Below the pieces are notes generated by a model. That model was not told the DNA's origin and searched no databases. It worked only from the letters and a program-made list of their open reading frames with translations. From Nanohaloarchaea archaeon PL-Br10_U2g5 (GTDB lineage: Archaea; Halobacteriota; Halobacteria; Halobacteriales; Haloferacaceae), in the NCBI GenBank assembly GCA_001564205.1, contig LKMY01000002.1, positions 1-25,623 of the forward strand: a stretch of 25,623 bases of DNA. The letters are read 5' to 3'. A program made the position numbers and the translations under genes. This document shows, piece by piece, positions 8,399 through 16,561 of this stretch (within the stretch, counting starts at the first letter, position 1; each line of letters starts with the position of its first letter).

Positions 8399-10824
8399 GC
8401 GGAATCACCTCCGTCCGCCGCCAACTCGTCCCACTCGTCTCGGAGCTCGTCCATCACGGCGCGGCTCGTCAGCTCGGCCGACGCGGGACTGTACTCGCCT
8501 GCGACCAGCCGATCGACCGTCTCCGCTTTCACGCGGGCCGTCTCGGTGTCCGCGGGCGGATCGGCCCACTCCGCGGGGTCGAGCTCCGGGAACCGCCGTC
8601 TCACGTCGGCGAGGTCGTTCGACGCCAACACCTCGCGCAGCTCGGGGATCTCGCCGAGCTCGACGTCGTCGACGCTGAACTCGTCGCCGCGGTTTCGCCA
8701 CGCGTACCGGGTGAGCGCGCGGATTACCCGATCGCGCCGGAACTCGGCGACCGTTCGCCTCGGTTCGGTGCCCCGGTAGTCTCCGTCGTCGAACCGACCG
8801 AGGGTCTCCGTCTCGAACACTTTCATCGCGAGCGCGTCGGGCGCTTTCGGCCCGTGCTCGGTCTCAACTGGCTCGTCGGCGTCCCACGCGTACACGTGCT
8901 CGACGTACTCGGCCACGGTCGACTCCGAGACGGTCACCTCCGCGAGAACCGCGTCTATGACGTCGGAACGCTGGTGTTTGCGGACGCGCTCGGCGACGGG
9001 TGCGTGTCGGCTCTCGAACTCGGCGACCTCCGCGCGCGAAAACACCGGTGCGTCGGCGAGTCCGTCGGCCATCGCGTCGAGCACGTCTGTCGGCGTGATC
9101 ACCCGCTCGACCGGCAGCTCGGGATGGCTTCGGTCGGCGTCCGCCCCGAGTAAGTCGGCGATCACGTCCCGCGTGTAGGTGACTGGAATCCCGTTTCGGC
9201 CGTCGCCGTCGCCGACATCGACGTCGCCGATCGCGATCCGCTCTTCGCCGTCGCCGTCCGGTGCGTCGCGGCGGATCGCTCCCGCCTCGTACAGCTCCGC
9301 CTTCTCGACGAGATCGATCTCTTCCGGAAGGTCGTCGGCGTCGAGCCGCGTAACGACCGCGTATAACGCTGCAGCGCCCACGGCGTGGGGCGCAAGCTCG
9401 CGCTCGGCCACGGTCCCGTCATCGCCTCGAACCTCGACGGTGAGCGGGGCGGCGGTCTGGCGATCGCGGGCAGCGCTTCGACGGTCGCGGTCGGTGGCCC
9501 GGCGGTTGCGCTTGCCGGAGGCTTCTCCGGTGGCTCTCGCTGTCCCGGGCTCGTCGGCGCTTGACACGCCGTCGACAGTCGGGAGTCCGCTCACGCCCGC
9601 GACTTCGCGACGCAACAGCTCGGCTTCGAGCCGCCGGTTCGTGAGGTATCGGAACTCGTGGCGCGTGAGCCGGCGCTTCAGCGCCTTCAGCGGATCGGCG
9701 CCCTCTCGCTCGGCGTGTCGGTCGAGCTCTGCATCGAGGTCCGGGTTCGAGATGATGATCAGCTGCGTGTCCAGATCCATTCCGATCCCCTTATCGAGTT
9801 TCACCCGCCGCTCGTCGGGGACGTTGAGCAGCCGTCGCAGGAGGTCGGCGTGCTGGCTGGCGTCCTCGACGACGCTCGCGACGCCGTTCCCCTGCGAGAG
9901 CACGCCGTCGTAGCTGAACGCCTGCGGGTTCTTCCGCCCGCGCGAGTCGAGTTCGCGGAGCATCCCGCCCATCCACGAGCCGACGAGCCGCTCTTTCGGA
10001 CTCCCGTCGTCTTCCGCGTGGAGGACGCCGACCCCCTCGCCGACGTCGACGACGTAGCTCGTCACGCGGAGGTGGTCGCGGTCAGTGATCGCCGAGAACA
10101 GGTCGCGGCGCCCCTCGTCGCGGTACACCGACTCCAACCGGTCGTACGCCTCGCGGCTGAACGGATCGAGATCGACGTCGACCGCGATCGGATACGCGTC
10201 GTCGTCGACGGCATCGGCGATCTCCTCGCGGACATCTCCGGGGAAGACGGATAACGGGTGGGTCTGTACCGGGCTGCGGTACCACGCCGCGGCGTCCCCG
10301 CCCTCGCCGTACGACAGCGACCGCTCGCTGCCGCCGGAACCGAATCCAGTCCCCGCGCCCGTCACGTTCCACTCCACCGTGTACCGTCGACCGGCGTCGG
10401 TCTTCGAGAACTCTCGGAGCCCGTTCACGAGACAGCGCTTGAACTCGGATTTTCCGGTCGCCGTCGGGCCGTCGATCCAGACGATGGTCTCGTCGTTGCC
10501 GCGGCCCGATGCAGCGGCTCGGAGGTCGTCGACGAACGCGTTGAGCGCGGCGGTGTTGCCGAGCACGGCGTGCTCCCCGTCGTTGAACGGGTCGTCGAAG
10601 AAGCGGTACCGCTCTACCAGTTCGCTTCGCTCGCGGACCTCACGGGTTCCCTGTGACTCGACGGCCGCGAGGATGTATCGCGCGCCCGAGGCGGCCGCGA
10701 CCGGATTCTTCAGGACTCGGTCCACGTACTCGTCGAGGCTCATCGGCGGGTCGTAGGCGCCTCGAATGACCTCGTTGGCATCGCGGACGAACGCGTCGCC
10801 GTCGGGGTGATCTCGATCGGTCAT
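8389..10824 (-). CDS. prkA: PrkA-type protein kinase paralogue (PrkA2), divergent
   Basis: 811-aa relative of the PrkA/YeaG serine kinases, which join an AAA+ module to a C-terminal kinase-like region. A Walker A motif is intact (GPTATGKS, 119-126) in [17 protein letters not shown]. It aligns by eye with the neighbouring PrkA1 at several points: [11 protein letters not shown] (80-90) against [24 protein letters not shown] (182-195) against VRSPMNQDPLVLLP, and LYAVVTRL (487-494) against LFGVLTRL. Between residues ~407 and 470 it carries an insert ending in an Arg/Asp-rich stretch ([20 protein letters not shown]) absent from PrkA1, and the C-terminal third has many acidic extensions. Its ATG starts 1 base after the PrkA1 stop codon. 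Kinase activity is not shown by sequence. Confidence 0.85.
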   Translation of the reverse strand: MTDRDHPDGDAFVRDANEVIRGAYDPPMSLDEYVDRVLKNPVAAASGARYILAAVESQGTREVRERSELVERYRFFDDPFNDGEHAVLGNTAALNAFVDDLRAAASGRGNDETIVWIDGPTATGKSEFKRCLVNGLREFSKTDAGRRYTVEWNVTGAGTGFGSGGSERSLSYGEGGDAAAWYRSPVQTHPLSVFPGDVREEIADAVDDDAYPIAVDVDLDPFSREAYDRLESVYRDEGRRDLFSAITDRDHLRVTSYVVDVGEGVGVLHAEDDGSPKERLVGSWMGGMLRELDSRGRKNPQAFSYDGVLSQGNGVASVVEDASQHADLLRRLLNVPDERRVKLDKGIGMDLDTQLIIISNPDLDAELDRHAEREGADPLKALKRRLTRHEFRYLTNRRLEAELLRREVAGVSGLPTVDGVSSADEPGTARATGEASGKRNRRATDRDRRSAARDRQTAAPLTVEVRGDDGTVAERELAPHAVGAAALYAVVTRLDADDLPEEIDLVEKAELYEAGAIRRDAPDGDGEERIAIGDVDVGDGDGRNGIPVTYTRDVIADLLGADADRSHPELPVERVITPTDVLDAMADGLADAPVFSRAEVAEFESRHAPVAERVRKHQRSDVIDAVLAEVTVSESTVAEYVEHVYAWDADEPVETEHGPKAPDALAMKVFETETLGRFDDGDYRGTEPRRTVAEFRRDRVIRALTRYAWRNRGDEFSVDDVELGEIPELREVLASNDLADVRRRFPELDPAEWADPPADTETARVKAETVDRLVAGEYSPASAELTSRAVMDELRDEWDELAADGGDSAWD

Positions 10825-10825
10825 C

Positions 10826-12898
10826 TCAGTTCCCGTTCTCGATCTCCGAGCGGGCCACGGCCGCGCCCGCGTACTCTAACACCTCTGCGGCACCGCCTTC
10901 CGAGTAGCCGCGATCGACTAAGGCGTCGACCCAGGCGCTCCGTTCCTCGTCGTCAAGGTCGGTCGCGGAGACGAGCGCCGAGAAGTTGATGTTGTGCTTC
11001 TTATCCTCCCACAGCTTGCGCTCGAGCGCGCGCCGGAGGCGGTCGTTCTCTCGCGGGTCGAAGCCGCGCCCCTCGCGGGCCCGTCGCGAGACCCAGTTCG
11101 ACACCTCCTGCCGGAAGTCGTCCTTGCGGTCCGAGGGGACGTCGAGCTGCTCTTCGACCGCGCGCATGAACGTCTCGTCGGGCTCGGTTTCGCGGCCGGT
11201 GAGCTCGTCGTCGACGGTGGCGTCGTCGATGTACGCCATCACGTGGTCCATATACTTCTCTCCCTGCCGGCGAAGCTCGTCGACGTCGTACGCCAACGCG
11301 TGCCGCACGTCCTCGATGGCGCGCTCGCGGAACTCCTCGCGGACGGTCTCTAACAGCCGTTCGTAGCGGTCGAGGTCGTCGGCAGCGATCGAGCCGTGAC
11401 CGCCGAGGTTCGCCTCGAAGTGATCGAAGACGGACAGCGGCGAGAGGTGATCGCGGTCCCGGTGGGTGGCGTCCATGATCGCTTCGGCGATCTCGTCGCC
11501 GATGAACCGCGCAGAGACGCCGTCCATCCCCTCGCCGATGTCGGCTCGCTCGGCGGCGTCTTCCCGGAGCTTTCGGCGGTCGATCTCCTCGTCTTCCAGC
11601 TCCCCGTTGTACACCTTCGCCTTATCGAGGAGGCTCACGGTCTCGTCGGTCGGCTTCTCCAACCGAGTGAGCACGCCGAAGAGCCCGGCCATCTCCAGCG
11701 TGTGCGGCTCGACGTGGACGTTCGGCACGTCCGCGTTGTCGAGCATCTTCCCGTATATCTCCGACTCGCTCTCGTACTCCAACACGTACGGGTAATCGAT
11801 CCGCTTTGTGCGGTCGTTGAACGCCTCCATCTTCTCGTCGCCGGTCTTCTCGCGGTACTCCGGCATGTTCGTCCGGCCGACGATCACCTGATCGATGTCG
11901 ATCCGGGGGTTGTTTTTGGGCTTGATCGTCGACTCCTGAGAGGCGTGGAGGAAGTCGTAGAGGAACTCCCGCTGGAGCTTGAGGAGCTCCTCGCCGGAGA
12001 ACAGCCCGCGGTTCGCGTTACAGAACGCGCCGGCGTAGTCGAACGCGCGCGGGTCGGACTCGCCGTAGACGGCGAGCTTGGCGTAGTTGACGTCGCCGGT
12101 GAGCTCCGTCTCGTCCTGGTTCTTCTTGTCTTTCGGCTCGAACGTCTCGATACACTCTCGGCGGTTCTCGTCAGCGACGAGGCGGACGACCTCGACGTGT
12201 CTGTCGAGGACCGTCGCCAAGTCGTCGTCGTAGTGCGCGAGCAGCTTATTTAAGTAGAACTCCGAGGCGGGATCCGGATGTTGGTCGTTCCGGAGGGTGT
12301 ACGGCGCGTCGAGCCGTTCGTTGAGGTCGTCGAGCACCGCGTCGCGTTGCGGCTGCGGGAGCAACACGAGGGGGTCCTGATTCATCGGTGAGCGCACGAC
12401 GTCGTCGCCGGGGTCCTGGTCGTCGATCACCGAACAGAGGTCGACCCAGCGGAAGGTGTACATCCGGCCGGCCGCCTCGCGGGTGTACGCCTCGAAGTAG
12501 CGGCGGGTGAGCCAGTCGAAGTGCGACTTCCCGGAGCCGACGGGGCCCAAGAGGAGCTTGATCCGCTTTTCGGGCCCGAGCCCGCGGGCGCCGGATTTCA
12601 CCTTGTTGACGAACTCGTGTATCGACTCGTGGACCTCTCGGCCGTAGAAGACGTTCTCGCCGTCGTGGAGCGGGTCGTCCGCGGCGAGTGCGTACTCCAC
12701 GACGCCGCGTTCCTCGTCGTATCGCGTCCCGTAGTGGTCGAACATATCGGCGACGCGCTGGTGGGCGTTACGCGCAATTCGGGGATCCTCGTACAGCGCA
12801 TCGAGGTACCAGTCGAACGAGCTGGACTCCCGGAGGTCGTCCGGGACGTTCGTCCGGTATTCCTCGCTGAGCCGTTCGAGGGTGTGTCGGTCTGACAT
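10826..12898 (-). CDS. prkA: PrkA/YeaG-family serine protein kinase (PrkA1)
   Basis: 690-aa protein, first gene of the PrkA1-PrkA2-YeaH-SpoVR operon. The AAA+ part has Walker A GPVGSGKS (118-125) preceded by KRIKLL, the signature SPMNQDPLVLLP (170-181), RIDIDQVIVGRTNMPEY (332-348, sensor-like) and LFGVLTRLEKP (406-416). Family members phosphorylate serine and in E. coli respond to nitrogen starvation and stationary phase; some act instead as AAA+ proteases, so the enzymatic role here is uncertain. The start ATG at 12896-12898 gives the N-terminus MSDRHTLERLSEEYR expected of haloarchaeal members. An in-frame extension of 33 residues to 12997 is arginine- and cysteine-rich, unlike the rest of the protein, and is rejected. 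Confidence 0.9.
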   Translation of the reverse strand: MSDRHTLERLSEEYRTNVPDDLRESSSFDWYLDALYEDPRIARNAHQRVADMFDHYGTRYDEERGVVEYALAADDPLHDGENVFYGREVHESIHEFVNKVKSGARGLGPEKRIKLLLGPVGSGKSHFDWLTRRYFEAYTREAAGRMYTFRWVDLCSVIDDQDPGDDVVRSPMNQDPLVLLPQPQRDAVLDDLNERLDAPYTLRNDQHPDPASEFYLNKLLAHYDDDLATVLDRHVEVVRLVADENRRECIETFEPKDKKNQDETELTGDVNYAKLAVYGESDPRAFDYAGAFCNANRGLFSGEELLKLQREFLYDFLHASQESTIKPKNNPRIDIDQVIVGRTNMPEYREKTGDEKMEAFNDRTKRIDYPYVLEYESESEIYGKMLDNADVPNVHVEPHTLEMAGLFGVLTRLEKPTDETVSLLDKAKVYNGELEDEEIDRRKLREDAAERADIGEGMDGVSARFIGDEIAEAIMDATHRDRDHLSPLSVFDHFEANLGGHGSIAADDLDRYERLLETVREEFRERAIEDVRHALAYDVDELRRQGEKYMDHVMAYIDDATVDDELTGRETEPDETFMRAVEEQLDVPSDRKDDFRQEVSNWVSRRAREGRGFDPRENDRLRRALERKLWEDKKHNINFSALVSATDLDDEERSAWVDALVDRGYSEGGAAEVLEYAGAAVARSEIENGN

Positions 12899-13350
12899 TG
12901 TATCACGTCTCTCGGACGGACAAGTCGGCTCGACACGATAGCGGATCACCTCCGACGCGCGGCGGCACGGCTCTGCGTGCCTGAAACGACGGCTCATCGA
13001 GCCGCGAACGCCGCTGTCGTCGAGGACGACCCGTGGTCGGTCGCCGTTCGCCCGTAACCGAGGCTATATGTATGGGAGGCTTTCTCACTGATAAGTATGT
13101 CGCCTATTGGCATGCACCATTTTTGAGAAGATACCTCCGGTTCCAGCGGTTATGGGTCTCGTACGCGGTGTTTTTGACACCCTACTGGCGATGAAACCGA
13201 AACCCGTTTCTCCACCCGAACGGCGTGAAATCGACCGTCGCTTCCGGCGGTCGTGGGGCAACCGAAAGCGGTGCTTCCGGCGCCTCGCGGGAAACCGGAA
13301 CCATCGCCCCCGGTGCGCACTCTTTTGGCGCTCGATCACGCAGCACGGAC
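12899..13350. other. 452-base intergenic region between PrkA1 and the DUF1028 gene
   Basis: No convincing gene is seen. It separates two divergent genes and must hold both promoters. An AT-rich core (GCTATATGTAT, 13063-13073) reads as a TATA box on both strands; on the minus strand it would start transcription near 13040 and give PrkA1 a leader of about 140 bases. A second TATA-like block on the minus strand lies near 13093-13103. A short hairpin, GGTGT (13167-13171) and ACACC (13177-13181) around a TTTTG loop, and a repeated GCTTCCGGCG pair around 13241-13280 are the other visible structures. No Shine-Dalgarno sequence precedes the PrkA1 ATG. Confidence 0.5.
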
Positions 13351-14040
13351 GTGACGTTCAGTATCTGCGTTCGCGAGCGGTACACCGACGACACCGGCGA
13401 CGACCAGCTCCGATACGGCGTGGCGGTGACGACGCGGTTGCCCGGGGTCGGGACGCTGTGCCCGTTCGCCTCGGCGGACGGTGCGGTGGCCACTCAGTCG
13501 CTCGTCAACGTCGAGCTCGGGCGGAAGGGGATCGAGTACCTCGGCGACGGACTCGCCGTCGCCGACGCGCTGGAGGCCCTTTTAAACGCCGACGAGGGTC
13601 GAGACCAGCGTCAGCTCCACGGCGTCGACGCCGACGGGACCTTCGCCTTCTCTGGCGACGAGTGTCAAGAGTGGTACGGCCACGTCGTCGGCGAGAACTA
13701 CACCGTCGCCGGCAACCTGCTCACCGGTGAGGCCGTGATAGACGACACCGCGGCCGCCTACGAGTCCGACGCGCACGGCGAGGCGCCGCTCGCGGAGCGA
13801 CTGGTCGATGCGCTCGCAGCGGGCCACGCGGCCGGCGGCGACAAACGCGACGACCTCCCGGTTCAATCAGCGGCGCTGCAGGTGGTGACGACTGAAGGCG
13901 ACGAGACGGAGGACCCGTACTACAACGACCTCCGCGTCGACGCCACCGAAACGCCGATCGCAGACCTCCGCGAGACGTACGAGACGGCCAAGCGCGGCTA
14001 CGAGATGGTGTTAGAGAAGTACGCGGACGACGAGGAGTGA
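13351..14040 (+). CDS. DUF1028 family protein, Ntn-hydrolase-like
   Basis: 229-aa protein of the DUF1028 family, assigned to the N-terminal-nucleophile hydrolase superfamily; substrate unknown. Family marks: TFSICVRE (2-9), GVAVTTRLPGVGTLCPFA (23-40), DGAVATQSLVNVELGRKGIEYL (43-64), ALLNADEGRDQRQLHGVDADG (76-96) and HVVGENYTVAGNLLTG (111-126). The GTG at 13351 is chosen because family members begin M-T-F-S-I at exactly this point; an open frame continues upstream to a GTG at 13225, but that extension is Ser/Gly/Ala-rich and looks non-coding. A weak TATA-like block (CTCTTTTGG, ~13320-13328) sits about 25 bases before the GTG, allowing a leaderless start. The C-terminus is a short acidic helix (EMVLEKYADDEE). 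Confidence 0.82.
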   Translation: MTFSICVRERYTDDTGDDQLRYGVAVTTRLPGVGTLCPFASADGAVATQSLVNVELGRKGIEYLGDGLAVADALEALLNADEGRDQRQLHGVDADGTFAFSGDECQEWYGHVVGENYTVAGNLLTGEAVIDDTAAAYESDAHGEAPLAERLVDALAAGHAAGGDKRDDLPVQSAALQVVTTEGDETEDPYYNDLRVDATETPIADLRETYETAKRGYEMVLEKYADDEE

Positions 14041-14093
14041 ACCGTTGTTCGCACGGCGAAGTGTGGTACGGCGACAGCGGCGGCACGGCTTTC

Positions 14094-15113
14094 CTACAGC
14101 TCTAGCCGCGAGAGGATCGGTAGATGGTCGGAGGGGTAGCGTCCGCGGTCGTCGCGGTCGGCGAGGGTCGCGAACGCCTCGACCTCGAACGCCGGAGAGA
14201 CGAGCGCGTGATCGATTCGCCGCCCGTCGATCAGCCGCGCGAAGTCGGTGAGACTCGTCTCGGGACCGTGACGGAGGTCGGCGGCGGCGGCCGCGTCGCG
14301 GAGGTCGATCGGTTGGGGGTCCCCCGTCGCGTCGGGGTCGCTCGTGCCAGCGGTGGTCGTCCCGGCGTCGGCTCTGTCGCGATCCGCCGCGTCCGCCGTT
14401 TCGGGGTCGTCGCCGAGGAGCACCCGGTGTGGAACCGATCCCGGCGTGCAGTTGAGGTCACCGACGAAGACGACGGGGAGCATCGAGTCGATGTCTCCGG
14501 CTTTTCCTTCGTCTTCTCGCCCGTTCGCTCCGCTTTGCACGCCCGCGGTCGCAGTCGATACGCTCCTCGCGAGCGCTGTGAGCCGGTCGCGGAGCAAGCG
14601 CGCGGACTCGCGCCGGGCCTGCGCGCTCACGTGATCGAAGTGCGTGTTGATGAGCAGGAACGCCGGTGCTGCGGTGGCGGTTGCAGCGTCGCTTGCGAGG
14701 TCGCTTCCAGGCTCGTTCGTCGCGGTCTCGCCAGACGTCGATACCCCTCGAACGTGGACCCACGTCGCGATCCGCGGATGGGCCGCGTTCCAGTCGGTCG
14801 ACGGCTCTTCGGGCGTCTCCGAGAGCCAGAACGTGCCGTCGTCCACGACCTCCCAACGATCGGCGTCGACTGCGATCGGGCATCCCTCGCCATCGCCGCC
14901 CGGGTTGCGGCCACGGCCGACGAACTCGTAGCTCGGGAGCCGTTCGCGGAGGTCGCGGCGCTGCTCGGGAACCGGTTCCTGAAAGGCGGCGATATCCGGT
15001 TGATGGAACCGAACGAGCCGCGCGACGGCGTCACGGCGGTCGTGCCACGCGTCGTGGTGGTCGCCGCGATTGGCGTAGCGAACGTTGTAGCTCAACACCC
15101 CGATCTTGGTCAT
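14094..15113 (-). CDS. Endonuclease/exonuclease/phosphatase family protein
   Basis: 339-aa metal-dependent phosphoesterase. Catalytic signatures in order: LSYNVRYANRG (7-17, Asn10), DIAAFQEPVPEQ (40-51, metal-binding Glu46), LINTHFDHVSAQARRESA, VFVGDLNCTPGS (Asp/Asn pair) and the C-terminal SDHLPILSRLEL (Asp329-His330). This is the complete DNase I-like set. The family hydrolyses phosphodiesters or phosphomonoesters in DNA, lipids or other substrates, and the target here cannot be read from sequence. Two low-complexity Ala/Thr/Asp inserts are present, one in the middle and one after the GDLN motif. ATG 15113 is preferred over an in-frame GTG at 15128 because the TATA-like box at 15140-15148 gives it a near-leaderless start. 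No signal peptide is seen. Confidence 0.88.
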   Translation of the reverse strand: MTKIGVLSYNVRYANRGDHHDAWHDRRDAVARLVRFHQPDIAAFQEPVPEQRRDLRERLPSYEFVGRGRNPGGDGEGCPIAVDADRWEVVDDGTFWLSETPEEPSTDWNAAHPRIATWVHVRGVSTSGETATNEPGSDLASDAATATAAPAFLLINTHFDHVSAQARRESARLLRDRLTALARSVSTATAGVQSGANGREDEGKAGDIDSMLPVVFVGDLNCTPGSVPHRVLLGDDPETADAADRDRADAGTTTAGTSDPDATGDPQPIDLRDAAAAADLRHGPETSLTDFARLIDGRRIDHALVSPAFEVEAFATLADRDDRGRYPSDHLPILSRLEL

Positions 15114-15139
15114 TACAACTGCCGTCACGGTCGAGCCGA

Positions 15140-15148
15140 TTAAAATAT
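15140..15148 (-). promoter_or_regulatory. TATA-like box for the phosphoesterase gene
   Basis: ATATTTTAA on the minus strand lies about 31 bases before the ATG at 15113. It is just outside the left end of the insertion element, so the gene kept its promoter after insertion. Confidence 0.5.
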
Positions 15149-15191
15149 GCGCTCTCCGAAGCAGCCGTCTTTACAGAATGCAAGGAGAATG

Positions 15192-15212
15192 CCCCGAGGC
15201 TTGACCTCGGGG
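15192..15212. repeat. Left-end hairpin of the IS element
   Basis: CCCCGAGG (15192-15199), loop CTTGA, CCTCGGGG (15205-15212): perfect 8-bp stem. The right end carries the mirror arrangement at 16549-16569. These are the likely recognition structures for the single-strand transposase. Confidence 0.75.
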
Positions 15213-15274
15213 TTGAATCCGACATGCAGCGACACAATCCATTAAGTTGACACACTGTAATTAGGTAGACAGCA

Positions 15275-16561
15275 ATGGAATACAGTCACCGCTACCACGC
15301 TTATCCGACACAAGAGGTAGCGGAGCGACTGGAACATCATATTGACGTTCATCGCCAAGCGTACAACTCCACACGGTACGAATACACGAACCGCAAAGAC
15401 ACCGACAACGTTGGGTCGGCCTACAAGCATCACGACCGCCTCACCGACTGGAAAGACGAGTATCCGGTGTTCAAAGAGGCTCACTCGAAAGCACTCCAGC
15501 GAACCGTCACGCGGTTCTATCAGAACCTCTCGAACCTCTCTCAGAAGAAAAAGAGCGGTCGAAAGGTCGGGATGCTCAAGTGGAAGTCGCCGGTGGAGTA
15601 TCAGAGTATGACGTATTCGCAGTCTGGCTTCGAGCTCAAAAACACGAGTGGCCGACGTGCGACGTTAGAACTCTCCAAAATCGGTGACATTCGCATTCGC
15701 TACCACCGCAAAATCCCGGATAAAGCGGAGATTAAAGAAGTCACGGTCAAAAAGGAGACGACCGGGGAGTGGTTCGTCTCCTTCGGACTCGAAACCGACG
15801 ACGCCAACCTACCCGAGAAACCCGACGTGGATGCGCTCGACACGAGCAACAGCGTTGGGATTGACCTTGGCATCCTGAACTACATCCACACGTCGGACGG
15901 GACGACCGTGGATTGGCTTGACCTCGAAGACGAATACGACCGACTCAAACGCGAACAACGCAAGTTGTCTCGCAAGCAGAAGGGGTCGAACAACTACGAG
16001 AACCAACGCCGGGAAGTGGCGAAAGTCAAGCGTCATATCCGGCGGAAGGTGCTGGACTACCAGCACAAGATCACGACGTGGCTCGTCAAAGAGTACGACG
16101 CAGTGTTCGTGGAAGACCTGAACGTGGCAGGGATGCTACAAGGCGACGGGAACGCCCGCAACAAGCAGGATGCGGCGTGGCGACAGTTCACCACACTCCT
16201 CGAATACAAGGGGGAGCTGTACGGCACTCACGTCGTGCAAGTCGATCCGCGAGGGACGACCAAAGAGTGCGTGTCCTGTGGCGCGGACACAGCGAAACCG
16301 CTGTGGATTCGTGAACACTCCTGTCCGTCGTGTGGTTTTGTATGTGATCGTGATGCGAACGCGGCATTGAACGTCTTGCAGAGAGGCCTTTCTGAATTAG
16401 GGCTGGGATGGCCCGAATCAACGTCCTCAGAATCGCAAGGCGATTCTGATGTGCGGACGAGAGCTGCGCTCTCGTCAACGCCTGTGGAGACTGCGCTCCC
16501 TGCGGACACCCATTCGGTGTCTGCAAAGCGCGTCATCGAAGCAGGAAGCCTCGGGGCTTGA
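15275..16561 (+). CDS. tnpB: RNA-guided endonuclease TnpB, IS1341 type
   Basis: 428-aa TnpB/OrfB. The RuvC triad is complete: Asp197 (SVGIDLGILN), Glu280 (AVFVEDLNVAG) and Asp360 (CDRDANAALNVL), at nearly the spacing known for ISDra2 TnpB. The zinc ribbon is intact: Cys332 and Cys335 (CVSCG), Cys350 and Cys353 (CPSCG). The N-terminal HTH/WED region begins MEYSHRYHAYPTQEVAERLE. There is no frameshift or internal stop, so nuclease activity is plausible. Residues from about 385 on (Ser/Thr/Glu-rich, ending AGSLGA) do not look like a folded domain; their DNA encodes the hairpin array of the probable omega RNA. ATTAAGTTG at 15241-15249 is a possible TATA box 30 bases before the ATG. Family knowledge: TnpB plus its RNA cuts DNA next to a target-adjacent motif and aids element retention. 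Confidence 0.93.
   Translation: MEYSHRYHAYPTQEVAERLEHHIDVHRQAYNSTRYEYTNRKDTDNVGSAYKHHDRLTDWKDEYPVFKEAHSKALQRTVTRFYQNLSNLSQKKKSGRKVGMLKWKSPVEYQSMTYSQSGFELKNTSGRRATLELSKIGDIRIRYHRKIPDKAEIKEVTVKKETTGEWFVSFGLETDDANLPEKPDVDALDTSNSVGIDLGILNYIHTSDGTTVDWLDLEDEYDRLKREQRKLSRKQKGSNNYENQRREVAKVKRHIRRKVLDYQHKITTWLVKEYDAVFVEDLNVAGMLQGDGNARNKQDAAWRQFTTLLEYKGELYGTHVVQVDPRGTTKECVSCGADTAKPLWIREHSCPSCGFVCDRDANAALNVLQRGLSELGLGWPESTSSESQGDSDVRTRAALSSTPVETALPADTHSVSAKRVIEAGSLGA

Noticed and set aside
11396..12253. 285-codon plus-strand open frame opposite PrkA1
   Set aside because: Its Val/Leu/Arg-rich repetitive composition is the mirror of acidic codons in PrkA1; no motif.
12899..12997. 33-residue N-terminal extension of PrkA1
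   Set aside because: The extension is Arg/Cys-rich, unlike the acidic protein that follows, and the family N-terminus begins at the ATG at 12898.
13107..13730. 207-codon frame upstream of and overlapping the DUF1028 gene
   Set aside because: Arginine-rich product in another frame of a clear family member; the part before 13351 (MGLVRGVFDTLLAMKPKP...) is too short and unsupported to stand alone.
14124..15143. 339-codon plus-strand frame opposite the phosphoesterase
   Set aside because: Antisense shadow with Arg/Val-rich composition and no domain; the minus strand has all catalytic motifs.
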